From Ferrovibrio sp. (GTDB lineage: Bacteria > Pseudomonadota > Alphaproteobacteria > Ferrovibrionales > Ferrovibrionaceae): a stretch of DNA of 64,000 bases. The notes beneath the pieces were generated by a model. It made no database searches. It was not told the DNA's origin and worked only from the letters and a program-made list of their open reading frames with translations. The position numbers and the translations under genes are program-made. Location of the stretch: contig NZ_JAOZVR010000077.1 of NCBI RefSeq assembly GCF_025869515.1, positions 62,001 to 126,000 of the forward strand. The letters run 5' to 3'. Below are positions 1-7,391 of the stretch, piece by piece (position 1 is the first letter of the stretch; each line of letters begins with the position of its first letter).

Positions 1-684
1 ATCGTGGCGCGGCGTCATCACGCTGCGCACCGGGCGATCGCCCAGCCGCATCACGGCGGCAATCATCTGGCGTTCGGCGGGTTCGACGGTGCCCGCACTT
101 TCCGCCTCGGCCACCAGATGCTGGATCTCTTCTTCCGTCACCGCGCCGGCATTGCCCTTGCCCGCACCGATCAGGCGCAGCACCAGCTGCGAAGACCGGT
201 CGAGCAGCCAGACCAGCGGCGCGGCGATGCGCGCCAGAATATGCAGCACCGGCGCCATGGCGGCCGCGATGCCTTCGGCATTCTTCAGGGCCAGTTGTTT
301 GGGCACCAGTTCGCCGATGATCAGCGACAGATAGGTGACGATGCTGACCACGACGGCGAAGGCTGCCGGACTGGCGATGGTCGGATCGATGCCGAATTGC
401 GCCACCAGCCAGGCGGTCAGCCGTTCGGCCAGCGTGGCGCCGGAAAAGGCGCCGGCGAAAATGCCGACCAGCGTGATGCCGATCTGCACGGCGGAGAGAA
501 ACCGGCCGGGTTCGGTGCCGAGCTGCAGCGCCAGCCGCGCGCCGCGCCAGCCGCGCGCTTTCTTGCGCACGATGGCTTCGAGCCGCGCCTTGCGCGCCGA
601 CACCACGGCCAGTTCCGACATCGCCAGCAGGCCGTTGACCAGGATCAGGACAACGATCAGCAGCAGTTCAAGCGCGAGCGACAT
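1..684 (-). CDS. DUF21/CBS (TlyC/CorC-type) membrane protein, partial
   Basis: This is the N-terminal 228 residues of a gene that continues past the left edge. It has a hydrophobic first helix (about residues 4-25), two further hydrophobic stretches and the family hallmark GELVPKQLAL near residue 125, typical of the CNNM/DUF21 transmembrane domain. The visible part ends as an EEEIQHLV acidic segment leads into what should be a CBS pair. Members of this family are inner-membrane proteins linked to Mg2+/Co2+ handling; the older name haemolysin C is misleading. The ATG at 684 follows a GGAGG-like sequence (GCGCGAGGAGGCC). The CBS and C-terminal CorC domains are off the window, so the exact subfamily cannot be fixed. 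Confidence 0.9.
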   Translation of the reverse strand, partial: MSLALELLLIVVLILVNGLLAMSELAVVSARKARLEAIVRKKARGWRGARLALQLGTEPGRFLSAVQIGITLVGIFAGAFSGATLAERLTAWLVAQFGIDPTIASPAAFAVVVSIVTYLSLIIGELVPKQLALKNAEGIAAAMAPVLHILARIAAPLVWLLDRSSQLVLRLIGAGKGNAGAVTEEEIQHLVAEAESAGTVEPAERQMIAAVMRLGDRPVRSVMTPRHD

Positions 685-907
685 GGCCTCCTCGCGCAGG
701 GAAACGGACCCAGGGCTGAAGCAGCGCCGGTCGGTGCAGGAATGGTGTGGAAGCGGCGACGCGCGCTGTTCTGCGGCGGCCGGCTTGGGGCGAAACGCCC
801 GCGCTAGGTCGGTCTGGCATAGCGGCGGCACTATAGGCGAAGCGCCGCCGGCCCGCTAGGGCCGGCGGCCGCATCATGCCGCCGGCATACGCGGTGAATA
901 CAATAGC

Positions 908-1243
908 TTAGATGAGTTCGGCGGCCTCGACAGCAGACGGCTTGGCCTTGCGCGGCCGCATGCTCGGCTTGCGCTTGACCGGTGCCGGCTTGCCGATGCC
1001 GAGCAGTTCGGCGCGGCGCTTTTCATTATCGGCGGCGGCTTCGGCCTGTGCCGGCGTGGCATCGCCGGCTTCGCGCGCCAGGCGCAGGGCACGCAGATGC
1101 TCCATCTTGTTGGCGGTGGCCTTGCGCCGGTCCTGCTCGGCCTTCTGCGCGGCCTCGGCTTCGCGTTCGCGCTGCGAGGCTTTCTGGAAACGCTGTTCGG
1201 CGCGGGCGCGGGCATCTTCGGATGTAATGGTACGCGATGTCAT
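908..1243 (-). CDS. Small charged protein, paralogue of the gene at 1529
   Basis: A 111-residue soluble protein very rich in Ala, Arg, Glu and Lys, with a predicted long helix over residues 8-75 and a basic tail (VKRKPSMRPRKAKPS). The ATG at 1243 is chosen over an upstream in-frame start because GGAGGT lies 7 bases before it. The stretch NKMEHLRALRLAREAGD matches AKVMELRNLRLARDARR in the protein encoded at 1529-1747, so the two genes look like paralogues in the same orientation. I do not recognise a named family. The composition would suit a nucleic-acid or ribosome-associated small protein, but that is a guess. Confidence 0.7.
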   Translation of the reverse strand: MTSRTITSEDARARAEQRFQKASQREREAEAAQKAEQDRRKATANKMEHLRALRLAREAGDATPAQAEAAADNEKRRAELLGIGKPAPVKRKPSMRPRKAKPSAVEAAELI

Positions 1244-1528
1244 GATGAACGACCTCCAATCATGCTGCGCCGCCGCCGGCTGCAAGTCAGCAGGGCGGCT
1301 GGACGGCGATAGGGAAAAACGGCGCGAGAGTGAAGGCATCCGCATCGAAGAGCCGATGATGCGAAAACTGCGCCGGCGGTGTGAATGGCAGATACGGCAT
1401 CCACGCGGATGTCGTGCAGCCGCAGCGCGGATCGGCAGGCTGCGGCACTCGGCTCTGGCAATGTATAATATATGGGGTGGCGGGGCGCCGAATACAAGGT
1501 CGCGCTAATAACCGTCAGCCGGCGCGCG

Positions 1529-1747
1529 TCACACTGTTTCTTCGGCCGGTTTTGCCGCGGCGGCGCGGCGGGCATCGCGGGCAAGACGCAGGTTACGCAG
1601 TTCCATCACCTTTGCCGTGACGGCATCGCGCTGGTCATCGGCATCGCGCGCGGCATCGGCCGCGGCCTGCTGGCGCTGCAGGGTCACTTCCTGGCGCAAC
1701 TGGGCACGTTTCTGATCGATTTCGGCCTGGATTCTGCGGGCAGTCAT
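1529..1747 (-). CDS. Small helical protein, paralogue of the gene at 908
   Basis: A 72-residue protein that is almost entirely predicted helix, rich in Ala, Gln, Arg and Asp. GGAG sits about 8 bases before the ATG at 1747. Its central motif VMELRNLRLARDARR repeats the core of the 111-residue neighbour encoded 285 bases downstream, which argues that both are real genes rather than chance reading frames. The two are not tightly coupled, and the spacer contains a short AT-rich stretch around 1460-1475. Function unknown; no signal peptide or membrane segment. Confidence 0.65.
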   Translation of the reverse strand: MTARRIQAEIDQKRAQLRQEVTLQRQQAAADAARDADDQRDAVTAKVMELRNLRLARDARRAAAAKPAEETV

Positions 1748-1883
1748 ACAAAGGGCTCCTGGTTACGCTGTGGCCTGAGCCTGGGCGAATATACAGCGCA
1801 GTATAGGCGATTTCGGCCCGATCCGGTGAGAATTCGCCCGCGGCGATGCGGCGGCATAGCGCCACATCACACGCGGTGCGGGA

Positions 1884-2240
1884 TCAGGAGGCGGCCAGCA
1901 GCTGGCTGCAGGCGCTCACCACATCGGAATCCGCTGCGTCACGCCCCGGCATGACGGCGAATTTCTCGGCAATCGTCCGGCGTTCGGCCCAGCCCAGCTT
2001 GGCCGTATCAGGTGTCTCGGCCTGCGCCATGGCCGAGCAGACCATCGCCTGCTGCTCGACTGCGCTGCTGCGGCTCTGGCGGTCGGCATACCCGCGCGTC
2101 ACCTGCCAGCCCATGTAGTTGGAAATCAGCGGCCCGGCGACGAGGCCGAGCGCCAGCATGAGGGCGAGCGGTTTTATCGTGGTCCATTGTTCGGCAAGAC
2201 GGTCCTGCCAGGTGGTTTTGCGATCCGTGAGAGCGGTCAT
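1884..2240 (-). CDS. Single-pass membrane protein, unknown function
   Basis: A 118-residue protein with a charged N-terminus (residues 1-24), one strong membrane helix (about 25-45, LALMLALGLVAGPLISNYMG) and a C-terminal domain with two cysteines (VCSAMAQ, SACSQLL). The ATG at 2240 follows GGAGTCACCCC; an upstream in-frame ATG adds eight residues with no better ribosome site. The topology suggests a small domain held in the periplasm by an N-terminal anchor, in which the two cysteines could form a disulphide. No family is recognised and the neighbours give no functional hint. Confidence 0.7.
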   Translation of the reverse strand: MTALTDRKTTWQDRLAEQWTTIKPLALMLALGLVAGPLISNYMGWQVTRGYADRQSRSSAVEQQAMVCSAMAQAETPDTAKLGWAERRTIAEKFAVMPGRDAADSDVVSACSQLLAAS

Positions 2241-2312
2241 GGGGTGACTCCTTTGCCGCAAGGCTGCGGCCGGTTGAAACGGAAATGGCGGTGCCGTGCA
2301 GTCAGGGCTGCA

Positions 2313-2549
2313 TCAGGCGGCGGCCGGCAGCACGACCGGCGAAGCATCGCGGGGCAGCGCTGCAAAACCGCGCCATTGCTGCATAAACGTCGTTGCGGTA
2401 TGGCCGGCGCTGCGCAGCACAGCCTCCATGGCCTCATCGGCCAGCAGGATATGCAGCGGCAGTTCGCCGGCCATGCCGCCGTCGGTCCGGTGACGGAACG
2501 ACACGGGCAGCCGCGGGATGCCGCGCGTTAGCGGAACGGCATCCCGCAT
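2313..2549 (-). CDS. Small hypothetical protein
   Basis: A possible 78-residue protein. The ribosome site before the ATG at 2549 is poor (AGG directly abuts the start), and an internal Met at residue 26 (position 2474) could be used instead. The second half (ELPLHILLADEAMEAVLRS) has natural amino-acid composition, which is the main argument for coding. It lies 6 bases downstream of the Gln/Pro-rich small gene at 2556-2774 in the same orientation. No domain recognised; it may be spurious. Confidence 0.35.
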   Translation of the reverse strand: MRDAVPLTRGIPRLPVSFRHRTDGGMAGELPLHILLADEAMEAVLRSAGHTATTFMQQWRGFAALPRDASPVVLPAAA

Positions 2550-2555
2550 CCTGCA

Positions 2556-2774
2556 TCAGGACTTGGTGGCAGGCATATCGCCCTGCTGGGCCTGCGGCTT
2601 GGCTTCAGCCTGCTGCTGCTGCTGCGGTGCCGGAACCGGAGTCTGGGCAGGCGTCTGCATCGCCGGCTGCGGCTGGGTTGCGACCTTGTCGGCCGCGATG
2701 CCGTCGGCAACCTTCTTGTCGAGCGCCGCGAAAGTATTCTCTTTCTGCGGCGTCTGGGTCTGGGACTGCGTCAT
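2556..2774 (-). CDS. Gln/Pro-rich small protein
   Basis: A 72-residue low-complexity protein: an N-terminal MTQSQTQTPQKENTFAALDKK segment, then alternating Pro, Ala and Gln with a run of five glutamines near residue 48. A GTG nine bases upstream (2783) is an alternative start. The composition suggests an unstructured protein. The AT-rich stretch at 2820-2960 just upstream, the most AT-rich of this end of the window, is the likely promoter region. Function unknown. Confidence 0.5.
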   Translation of the reverse strand: MTQSQTQTPQKENTFAALDKKVADGIAADKVATQPQPAMQTPAQTPVPAPQQQQQAEAKPQAQQGDMPATKS

Positions 2775-2998
2775 GGAAATCACGCTTTCTGATTGGCAGG
2801 AATATGCCAGACCGCGACCATAGGCTTTATTTGAGAATTAGATAGAAATTAAATAAAACCAATGGGTTATTACATGGGTAATCATGCGTTTTACTTTGTA
2901 ACCGCCTGTAATCATGGAAAACTATATTTGCGGTTATTTGCGATGCCGTCGCCGTTTATTTGAAACGTCAGCCGCATCGCGCATCCGTGCCACGCGGA

Positions 2999-4099
2999 TC
3001 AGCGCCCCAGCAGACCGTCATACAGCTCGCGCAGGCCGGCGCGGCTGAACGGCGGCCGTTCCGCCAATGGCGCCGGCGCCTCCAGCATGCGGCCCTGCGC
3101 ATCGGTGCGGAAGCGCAGGCCCCAGAAACCGAGGATGCTGTCGCCCGGCAGACCGTAGCGATAGTCGCGCGCCTCGACGATGAAACCGCCGGCAGTCTGC
3201 GGCGCCGGATCGGGCAGCAGGCGCCAGTGCAGGCGGCCATCGGCGAACCAGCGCAGCACGCGTGCCTCATGCGTCGCCTGGACGGCCGCCAGCACGGGCG
3301 CCGTGTCCGGCCGCGGGATGCGCTGCCAGCGGATCGGCGCAGCGCGGAACGGCGAGGCGAAGCCGATCAGGATTTCATCGGGCAGATCGGCGACGATGCG
3401 GCGCCAGAAAATCTGGAAGATCACCGGATAGGCATCGACGCGTGCCGCGGCCGCGGCCACCGGATGGCTGTCGCGCAGCTCCTCGCGCGCGCGATCCTCC
3501 ATATGCCGGCCGACGCCCCAGGCCATCGTCGTGTAAAGCCCGATATAGACCAGCGCGAGCTGCGCCGCGCGCTGTGCCGCCGCCGCATGGCGGCGTGTCA
3601 GCAGGGCGAACAGAAACACCGCCAGCAGCGGCAGCGAATAGACCGGATCGATGATCGGCATCGCGTTGACGGCAAAGCGCGCATTGCTGAACGGCGCCAG
3701 CAGCTGCGTGCCGTAGCTGGTGAACAGATCAAGCAGCGGATGCGTGACGGCACAGAGCGCGCCGAGCCAGAGCCAGGCCCAGAGCCTGGCTTTGGATCGT
3801 GCGGATTCGTCCTCGATCTCCTGCGGCTTTGGCCCCTGCGCCCAGTATCGTTCGGTGGCCCAGATCGCCACGCCGATGGCGGCGCCGGCCACCAGCGTGA
3901 CCGGAAAGGAATGGGTGACGCCGCGATGATGCAGCCAGATATCGATCACCGAGGGCTGGCCGACCAGATCGGCCAGCACATCGAGATCGGGCAATGTGGC
4001 AATCGCACCGCCGGCGATCACCGCGCGGCGGCCGAGGCTGCGGCGGAAACCGGCCGCCGCCAGCACGCCGCCGAACAGAAGCTGGGTGATGCTGTCCAT
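2999..4099 (-). CDS. YdjM-like membrane-bound metal-dependent hydrolase (DUF457)
   Basis: A 366-residue protein starting MDSITQLLFGGVLAAA, the classic N-terminus of the YdjM/DUF457 family. Conserved polar motifs sit between membrane segments: a PDLD at about residue 37, HHRGVTHS near 57 and THPLLDLFTSYGT near 120. The His and Asp residues are the proposed metal ligands. Around five hydrophobic segments occupy the first 200 residues, followed by a soluble C-terminal domain. Family members in enterobacteria are LexA-regulated, but I see no SOS box here. The gene starts 1 base from the end of the methyltransferase at 4101, so the two are probably co-transcribed. Confidence 0.9.
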   Translation of the reverse strand: MDSITQLLFGGVLAAAGFRRSLGRRAVIAGGAIATLPDLDVLADLVGQPSVIDIWLHHRGVTHSFPVTLVAGAAIGVAIWATERYWAQGPKPQEIEDESARSKARLWAWLWLGALCAVTHPLLDLFTSYGTQLLAPFSNARFAVNAMPIIDPVYSLPLLAVFLFALLTRRHAAAAQRAAQLALVYIGLYTTMAWGVGRHMEDRAREELRDSHPVAAAAARVDAYPVIFQIFWRRIVADLPDEILIGFASPFRAAPIRWQRIPRPDTAPVLAAVQATHEARVLRWFADGRLHWRLLPDPAPQTAGGFIVEARDYRYGLPGDSILGFWGLRFRTDAQGRMLEAPAPLAERPPFSRAGLRELYDGLLGR

Positions 4100-4100
4100 G

Positions 4101-4730
4101 TCAGCGCTTCCGGAAGATCACGGTGAGATTGTTGGCCGGCATCTCGACGATGCGGTCCCGCGCAAAGCCCTGCGCCTGCGCCAGCGGCGTCACCTCGGTA
4201 TCGAGGCAGCGCACGCCCCAGCGCGGATCGCGCTGCTGCAGGCCGGTATCGAAATCGGCATTCGACGGCGCGGTATGCGCGCCGTCGCGGCGGAACGGAC
4301 CGTAAAGAATCAGCGGTGCGCCAGCAGGCATGATCGCGGCGGCGCCGGCGAACAGCCCCTCGGCCGCCGTCCACGGCGCGATATGGATCATGTTGCAGCA
4401 GAGCAGCGCATCGCAGGCCGCCAGCGGCCAGGGCCGCGCCGTGACATCCAGCCGTAGCGCCGGGCGGATGTTGGCAGCGCCGCTGTCGCGCGCATGGGCA
4501 TCGATGGAGGGCAGCGCATCCGCCTCGTAATCGCTCGGCTGCCAGAGCAGCGGCGCCAGCTGCGGCGCCATGAAGGCGGCATGCTCGCCGCTGCCGCTGG
4601 CGATCTCCAGCAGCAGGCCATGCCGGGGCAGCACGCCATCCTGCAGTACGGCCAGAATGGCCTCGCGGTTGCGCAGCGTTGCCGGCATGTGGCGGCGGGG
4701 ATCGGGCTGGGATTCCGGGGTGACGGTCAT
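4101..4730 (-). CDS. DUF938 (METTL26-like) SAM-dependent methyltransferase
   Basis: A 209-residue class I methyltransferase. Motif I is LLEIASGSGEHAAFMAPQL (about residues 40-58), followed by the WQPSDYE signature of DUF938 and CNMIHIAPWTA for motif IV. The YGPFRRDG segment is also characteristic. Its substrate is unknown in bacteria. The ATG at 4730 is preferred over an upstream start that adds eight residues, because homologues begin near here; the ribosome site is weak. It is the first gene of a two-gene unit with the YdjM-like gene, 1 base downstream. Confidence 0.88.
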   Translation of the reverse strand: MTVTPESQPDPRRHMPATLRNREAILAVLQDGVLPRHGLLLEIASGSGEHAAFMAPQLAPLLWQPSDYEADALPSIDAHARDSGAANIRPALRLDVTARPWPLAACDALLCCNMIHIAPWTAAEGLFAGAAAIMPAGAPLILYGPFRRDGAHTAPSNADFDTGLQQRDPRWGVRCLDTEVTPLAQAQGFARDRIVEMPANNLTVIFRKR

Positions 4731-4778
4731 CTGAAGACGATATGGCGCCGGCACCTATAAGGAAACCACTCCCGTGTC

Positions 4779-4801
4779 ATGCCCGGCCTTGAGCCGGGCA
4801 T
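4779..4801. repeat. Dispersed GC-rich palindrome, copy 1
   Basis: ATGCCCGGC and GCCGGGCAT form a perfect 9-bp inverted repeat around a 5-base loop, flanked by gtgtc and ccacgtc. Similar units (cgtcatgcccgg...ccgggcatg) occur at 16668-16739, 50351-50382 and 50413-50445. It is an intergenic REP-like element. Confidence 0.7.
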
Positions 4802-4845
4802 CCACGTCTTTCTTTTTGGCAGCGTCATGCAAGCGCGGATGGCCG

Positions 4846-4877
4846 GCCAATCTTAGTCAAAGCCAATCTTAGTCAAA
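4846..4877. repeat. 16-bp tandem duplication
   Basis: GCCAATCTTAGTCAAA is present twice without a spacer (4846-4861 and 4862-4877). This is a recent slippage-type duplication in non-coding DNA; no function is evident. Confidence 0.8.
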
Positions 4878-5159
4878 GACCGGGCCCGGCCATGGCATTG
4901 AGAGTGACGGGAGGCACGTTACCGCCGTCACAGAATTGCCCGCGGCAGAACAAGGCGATTGACGGCGGCGCCCGGCTTGGCTTTAATCACGGCCATGACC
5001 ATCTGCGCCCACCAGTATTATTGGTTTACCCCCTCCCATACGGGCGGCGCGCTGGTTATTGTCTGAACCATTGCAGCCGCCAAGGTCGGCGGCTTGCAAG
5101 TTCACACCTGGTCTCCGGCCTTTCGGCTCAATAAGCCTGGCCATCTCAAGGAGACCGTC

Positions 5160-5450
5160 ATGACGCCCGAAATCGCGAATACCGAAATCCCGAATACCGG
5201 AACCGCTGAACATCCGCTGCCGCAGATTTCGCTGCAGAAATCACACCTGTCCGAAGGCGTGTCGCTGGCCGAACTGCTGGTGCTGGCCGGCCTGGCGGTC
5301 AGCCGCGATGCCGCCCGCATCCTGATTGCGCGCGGCGAAACCAGCATCGACGACCGCCCGGTCGACAATGCGATGGAGCGCGTGCGGCTGAGCGACGGCG
5401 CGATCCGGCTCTCTGCCGGCGCCGGTCAGGTGCTGCTACGGGCGGTGTAG
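5160..5450 (+). CDS. Free-standing S4 domain, TyrRS C-terminal type
   Basis: A 96-residue protein. Residues 34-96 (SLAELLVLAGLAVSRDAARI, then GETSIDDRPV and a final GQVLLRAV) closely follow the S4 RNA-binding domain found at the C-terminus of bacterial tyrosyl-tRNA synthetase: a lead helix, the S(R/K)xxARxLIxxG turn, and the final hairpin. No synthetase catalytic domain is attached. The N-terminal 30 residues are low-complexity and contain a 15-bp direct repeat in the DNA (5169-5198, GAAATCSCGAATACC). AAGGAG precedes the ATG at good spacing. Probable role: binding structured RNA. Whether it acts on tRNA-Tyr is inference. Confidence 0.75.
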   Translation: MTPEIANTEIPNTGTAEHPLPQISLQKSHLSEGVSLAELLVLAGLAVSRDAARILIARGETSIDDRPVDNAMERVRLSDGAIRLSAGAGQVLLRAV

Positions 5451-5622
5451 AACCAACGGCCAGTGTGCCTCAGATGCAAACAGCGTCGCCTACTATAGTA
5501 TTCAATTATTCGTTTTTTATGGCCAAATGGGTCGATCTGTAATATCGAAATTCAATGGAAGAAATAAGAAAATTCTCGTGCTTTATAGTCGCGCCCGCGA
5601 GGGTCGCCTTCTGCGCGGTGGT

Positions 5623-5745
5623 TCAGTTAGGTTGAGATAAAGACTGCGGCGCGGCCACGCACATACACACCGTTGGCTTCGTGGTCGCCATGATTCTCGG
5701 TATGCGTCGGCACACGATAAGCTCGACCGGCGCCGGCGCAGTCAT
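5623..5745 (-). pseudogene. Possible remnant of an AHSA1/SRPBCC gene partnered with ArsR
   Basis: A 40-codon frame whose ATG overlaps the ArsR stop codon as ATGA, the arrangement normal for ArsR-SRPBCC operons. Its first 15 residues (MTAPAPVELIVCRRI) resemble the N-terminus of AHSA1/SRPBCC proteins, which usually continue with an APRERVF-like segment. The rest bears no resemblance to the family and the frame stops early. I read it as a gene cut down by deletion, but chance similarity over 15 residues is possible. Confidence 0.35.
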
Positions 5746-6101
5746 TTTTTCTCTTCGACAAAGGCGGCGAGCCGGTCGAGGCTGCCGGACCAGAAGGCGG
5801 CATAGCGTTCGAGCCATTCATTGGCCTGCTGCAGCGGCGCGGCCTCCAGCTTGCAGGGGCGCCACTGCGCTTCGCGCCCGCGGGTGATCAGCCCGGCGCG
5901 TTCCAGCACTTTCAGATGTTTCGAAATCGCCGGCTGGCTCATGGCGAAGGGCGCCGCCAGTTCGCCCACCGAGGCCTCGCCCGCGGTGAGCCGCGCCAGG
6001 ATCGCCCGGCGCGTCGGATCGGCCAGCGCGGCAAAGATGGTGCTGAGCGGATCGGGGCGGCGAGCGGGCGGCGTGGCGGCCTGGGCGGCAGCGGCGGACA
6101 T
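5742..6101 (-). CDS. ArsR/SmtB-family winged-helix repressor
   Basis: A 119-residue regulator. Residues 25-95 form the ArsR winged helix: LADPTRRAILARL, then the recognition helix MSQPAISKHLKVLERAGLI. There are no CxC metal sites, so it belongs to the subgroup usually paired with SRPBCC/AHSA1 genes rather than the metal sensors. GGAGG lies 7 bases before the ATG at 6101. A near-perfect palindrome ATAACCTGAAAGTTAT at 6120-6135 sits immediately upstream and is the obvious autoregulatory operator. The expected partner gene seems to be reduced to a stub (5623-5745). Confidence 0.9.
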   Translation of the reverse strand: MSAAAAQAATPPARRPDPLSTIFAALADPTRRAILARLTAGEASVGELAAPFAMSQPAISKHLKVLERAGLITRGREAQWRPCKLEAAPLQQANEWLERYAAFWSGSLDRLAAFVEEKK

Positions 6102-6119
6102 GGCGAAGCCTCCGAACAT

Positions 6120-6135
6120 ATAACCTGAAAGTTAT
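6120..6135. promoter_or_regulatory. Probable ArsR operator
   Basis: ATAACC-TGAA-AGTTAT is an inverted repeat with one mismatch, 19 bases upstream of the arsR-like ATG and next to a TATACAT sequence on the minus strand that could be the -10 box. Position and symmetry fit autorepression. Confidence 0.55.
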
Positions 6136-6198
6136 GTATACGTCGCAGGTCATAGCGTCAAGGGCAGCCATGGAAAACTGGCGTTTTCCGTTCTATGT

Positions 6199-6207
6199 TG
6201 CTATAAT
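6199..6207 (+). promoter_or_regulatory. Extended -10 promoter of the repeat-bearing leader, copy 1
   Basis: TGC-TATAAT is a perfect extended -10 element inside a block (TGTTGCTATAATGTTCC at about 6197-6213) that recurs in inverted orientation at 47709-47725. No good -35 box is seen here (TGGCGT at 17 bases), which an extended -10 can tolerate. It would start a leader of about 285 bases running through the repeats into the ABC ATPase gene at 6498. Confidence 0.55.
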
Positions 6208-6244
6208 GTTCCTGACGAAGGCCTGATTACTCTTGTATTCATCG

Positions 6245-6394
6245 CCGCCCGGAAACGCCACGAACGCAAACGGGCGCCAACGAAGCGAAACGAACCCGAA
6301 CGGGCTCAAACGAACCCAAACGAACCGCAACGAACGCCAACGAAGCGAAACGAAGCCGAACGAACCCAAACGAAGCAAACCGCAGCCGCGCCCC
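6245..6394 (+). repeat. Degenerate AACGAA-type repeat array in a 5' leader, copy 1
   Basis: About 150 bases built from variations of AACGAACCCA, strongly asymmetric (few T on this strand). A 60-bp period is visible: cgccaacgaagcgaaacgaa begins at 6275 and again at 6335. The same kind of sequence, on the opposite strand, fills 47567-47657. The array lies between an extended -10 promoter (6199-6207) and the ATPase gene at 6498. Confidence 0.8.
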
Positions 6395-6497
6395 GGACAC
6401 CGATCCGCCTCCGGTGCTTTACCTTGCCCCGCCCGGCTTTGTAGGGTGCGGGCTTCGCCGCGCGCCAAGACGCGGCATTGTCTGGAGGAAATCGGCC

Positions 6498-7385
6498 TTG
6501 TCCCAAGGCTCAGTATCCGTATCGCCGCCGCCGCATCCGGCGGCCTTTGCCGTGCAGGCTGCCGCGCCGGCGGCCCCGGCCGCCGTCGCCCTGCGCGATC
6601 TGGCGATCACCTTTGCGCTCAAGACCGGCGAAACCCATCGCGCCGTCGAGGCGATCGACCTGGCGGTGGCGCCGGGCGAATTCGTCGCCATCGTCGGCCC
6701 CACCGGCTGCGGCAAATCCACCCTGCTGAATGTCACCGCCGGCCTGCTGACTCCCTCGGCCGGCACGGTGCGCATCCAGGGCGACAGCCTGAGCGGGCTG
6801 AATGCCAAAGCCGGCTACCTGTTCCAGGCCGATGCGCTGATGCCGTGGAAGACCGCGATCGACAATGTCGCCGTGGCGCTGGAGCCGCAGGGCGTGAAAC
6901 GCGGCGAGGCGCTGCAGCTGGCGCAGGACTGGCTGTCCCGCGTCGGCCTGAAAAACTTCGCGCAGCGCTACCCGCATATGCTGTCGGGCGGCCAGCGCAA
7001 GCGCGTGGCGCTGGCGCAGATGCTGATCCGCGATCCGCAGATCCTGCTCATGGACGAACCCTTCGGCCCGCTGGATGCGCAGACGCGGCAGATCATGGGC
7101 AACCTTCTGCTCGATCTGTGGGCGGCGAATAAAAAAGCCGTGCTGTTCGTCACCCACGACCTGGAGGAAGCCATCGCGCTGTCGGATCGCGTGGTGGTGA
7201 TGTCGGCCGGGCCGGCGGCGCGCATCGTCGGCGATTTCACCATCACGCTGCCGCGGCCGCGCGACATCGCCGAAATCCGCACCGACGCCGCCTTCCATGC
7301 CATCCACAAGGCGATCTGGGCCTGCCTGCGCGTCGAGGTGCAGAAGACTTACGCGCAAGGCGGCGAGGCCTCCGATCATGAGTAA
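6498..7385 (+). CDS. ABC importer ATPase, TauB/SsuB/NrtD type
   Basis: A 295-residue ATPase. Walker A is GPTGCGKST (residues 67-75), followed by a Q-loop at YLFQADALMPW, the signature LSGGQRKRVALAQ, Walker B ILLMDEPFGPLD and the switch THDLEEA. The FQADALMPWKTAIDNV stretch is typical of nitrate/sulphonate/taurine and thiamine-precursor importers. The start is taken as the TTG at 6498 because GGAGGA lies 8 bases before it; the upstream in-frame ATG at 6414 lies in sequence with no ribosome site. Residues 1-28 are an Ala/Pro-rich extension. It is the first gene of a three-gene importer. Confidence 0.92.
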   Translation: MSQGSVSVSPPPHPAAFAVQAAAPAAPAAVALRDLAITFALKTGETHRAVEAIDLAVAPGEFVAIVGPTGCGKSTLLNVTAGLLTPSAGTVRIQGDSLSGLNAKAGYLFQADALMPWKTAIDNVAVALEPQGVKRGEALQLAQDWLSRVGLKNFAQRYPHMLSGGQRKRVALAQMLIRDPQILLMDEPFGPLDAQTRQIMGNLLLDLWAANKKAVLFVTHDLEEAIALSDRVVVMSAGPAARIVGDFTITLPRPRDIAEIRTDAAFHAIHKAIWACLRVEVQKTYAQGGEASDHE

Positions 7386-7391
7386 GCTGCA

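Larger units (their letters stand above)
4731..5159. other. Intergenic region with palindromic repeat and 16-bp duplication
   Basis: No convincing gene lies in these 429 bases between two divergent genes. It holds a palindromic repeat of the genome-wide type seen elsewhere in this window (4779-4801), a 16-bp tandem duplication (4846-4877), and an upstream region for the S4-domain gene that ends in a clear ribosome site (AAGGAGACC at 5148-5156). I could not recognise a riboswitch in the 150 bases before the S4-domain gene. Confidence 0.6.

Noticed and set aside
5000-5159. T-box or other riboswitch ahead of the S4-domain gene
   Set aside because: No T-box consensus, no antiterminator or terminator pair, and no other riboswitch core could be recognised by eye.
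6245-6394. CRISPR array or VNTR coding for a repetitive peptide
   Set aside because: The repeats are degenerate, short-period and without unique spacers of fixed length. The plus-strand frame through them lacks a ribosome site and runs into a different frame from the ATPase.
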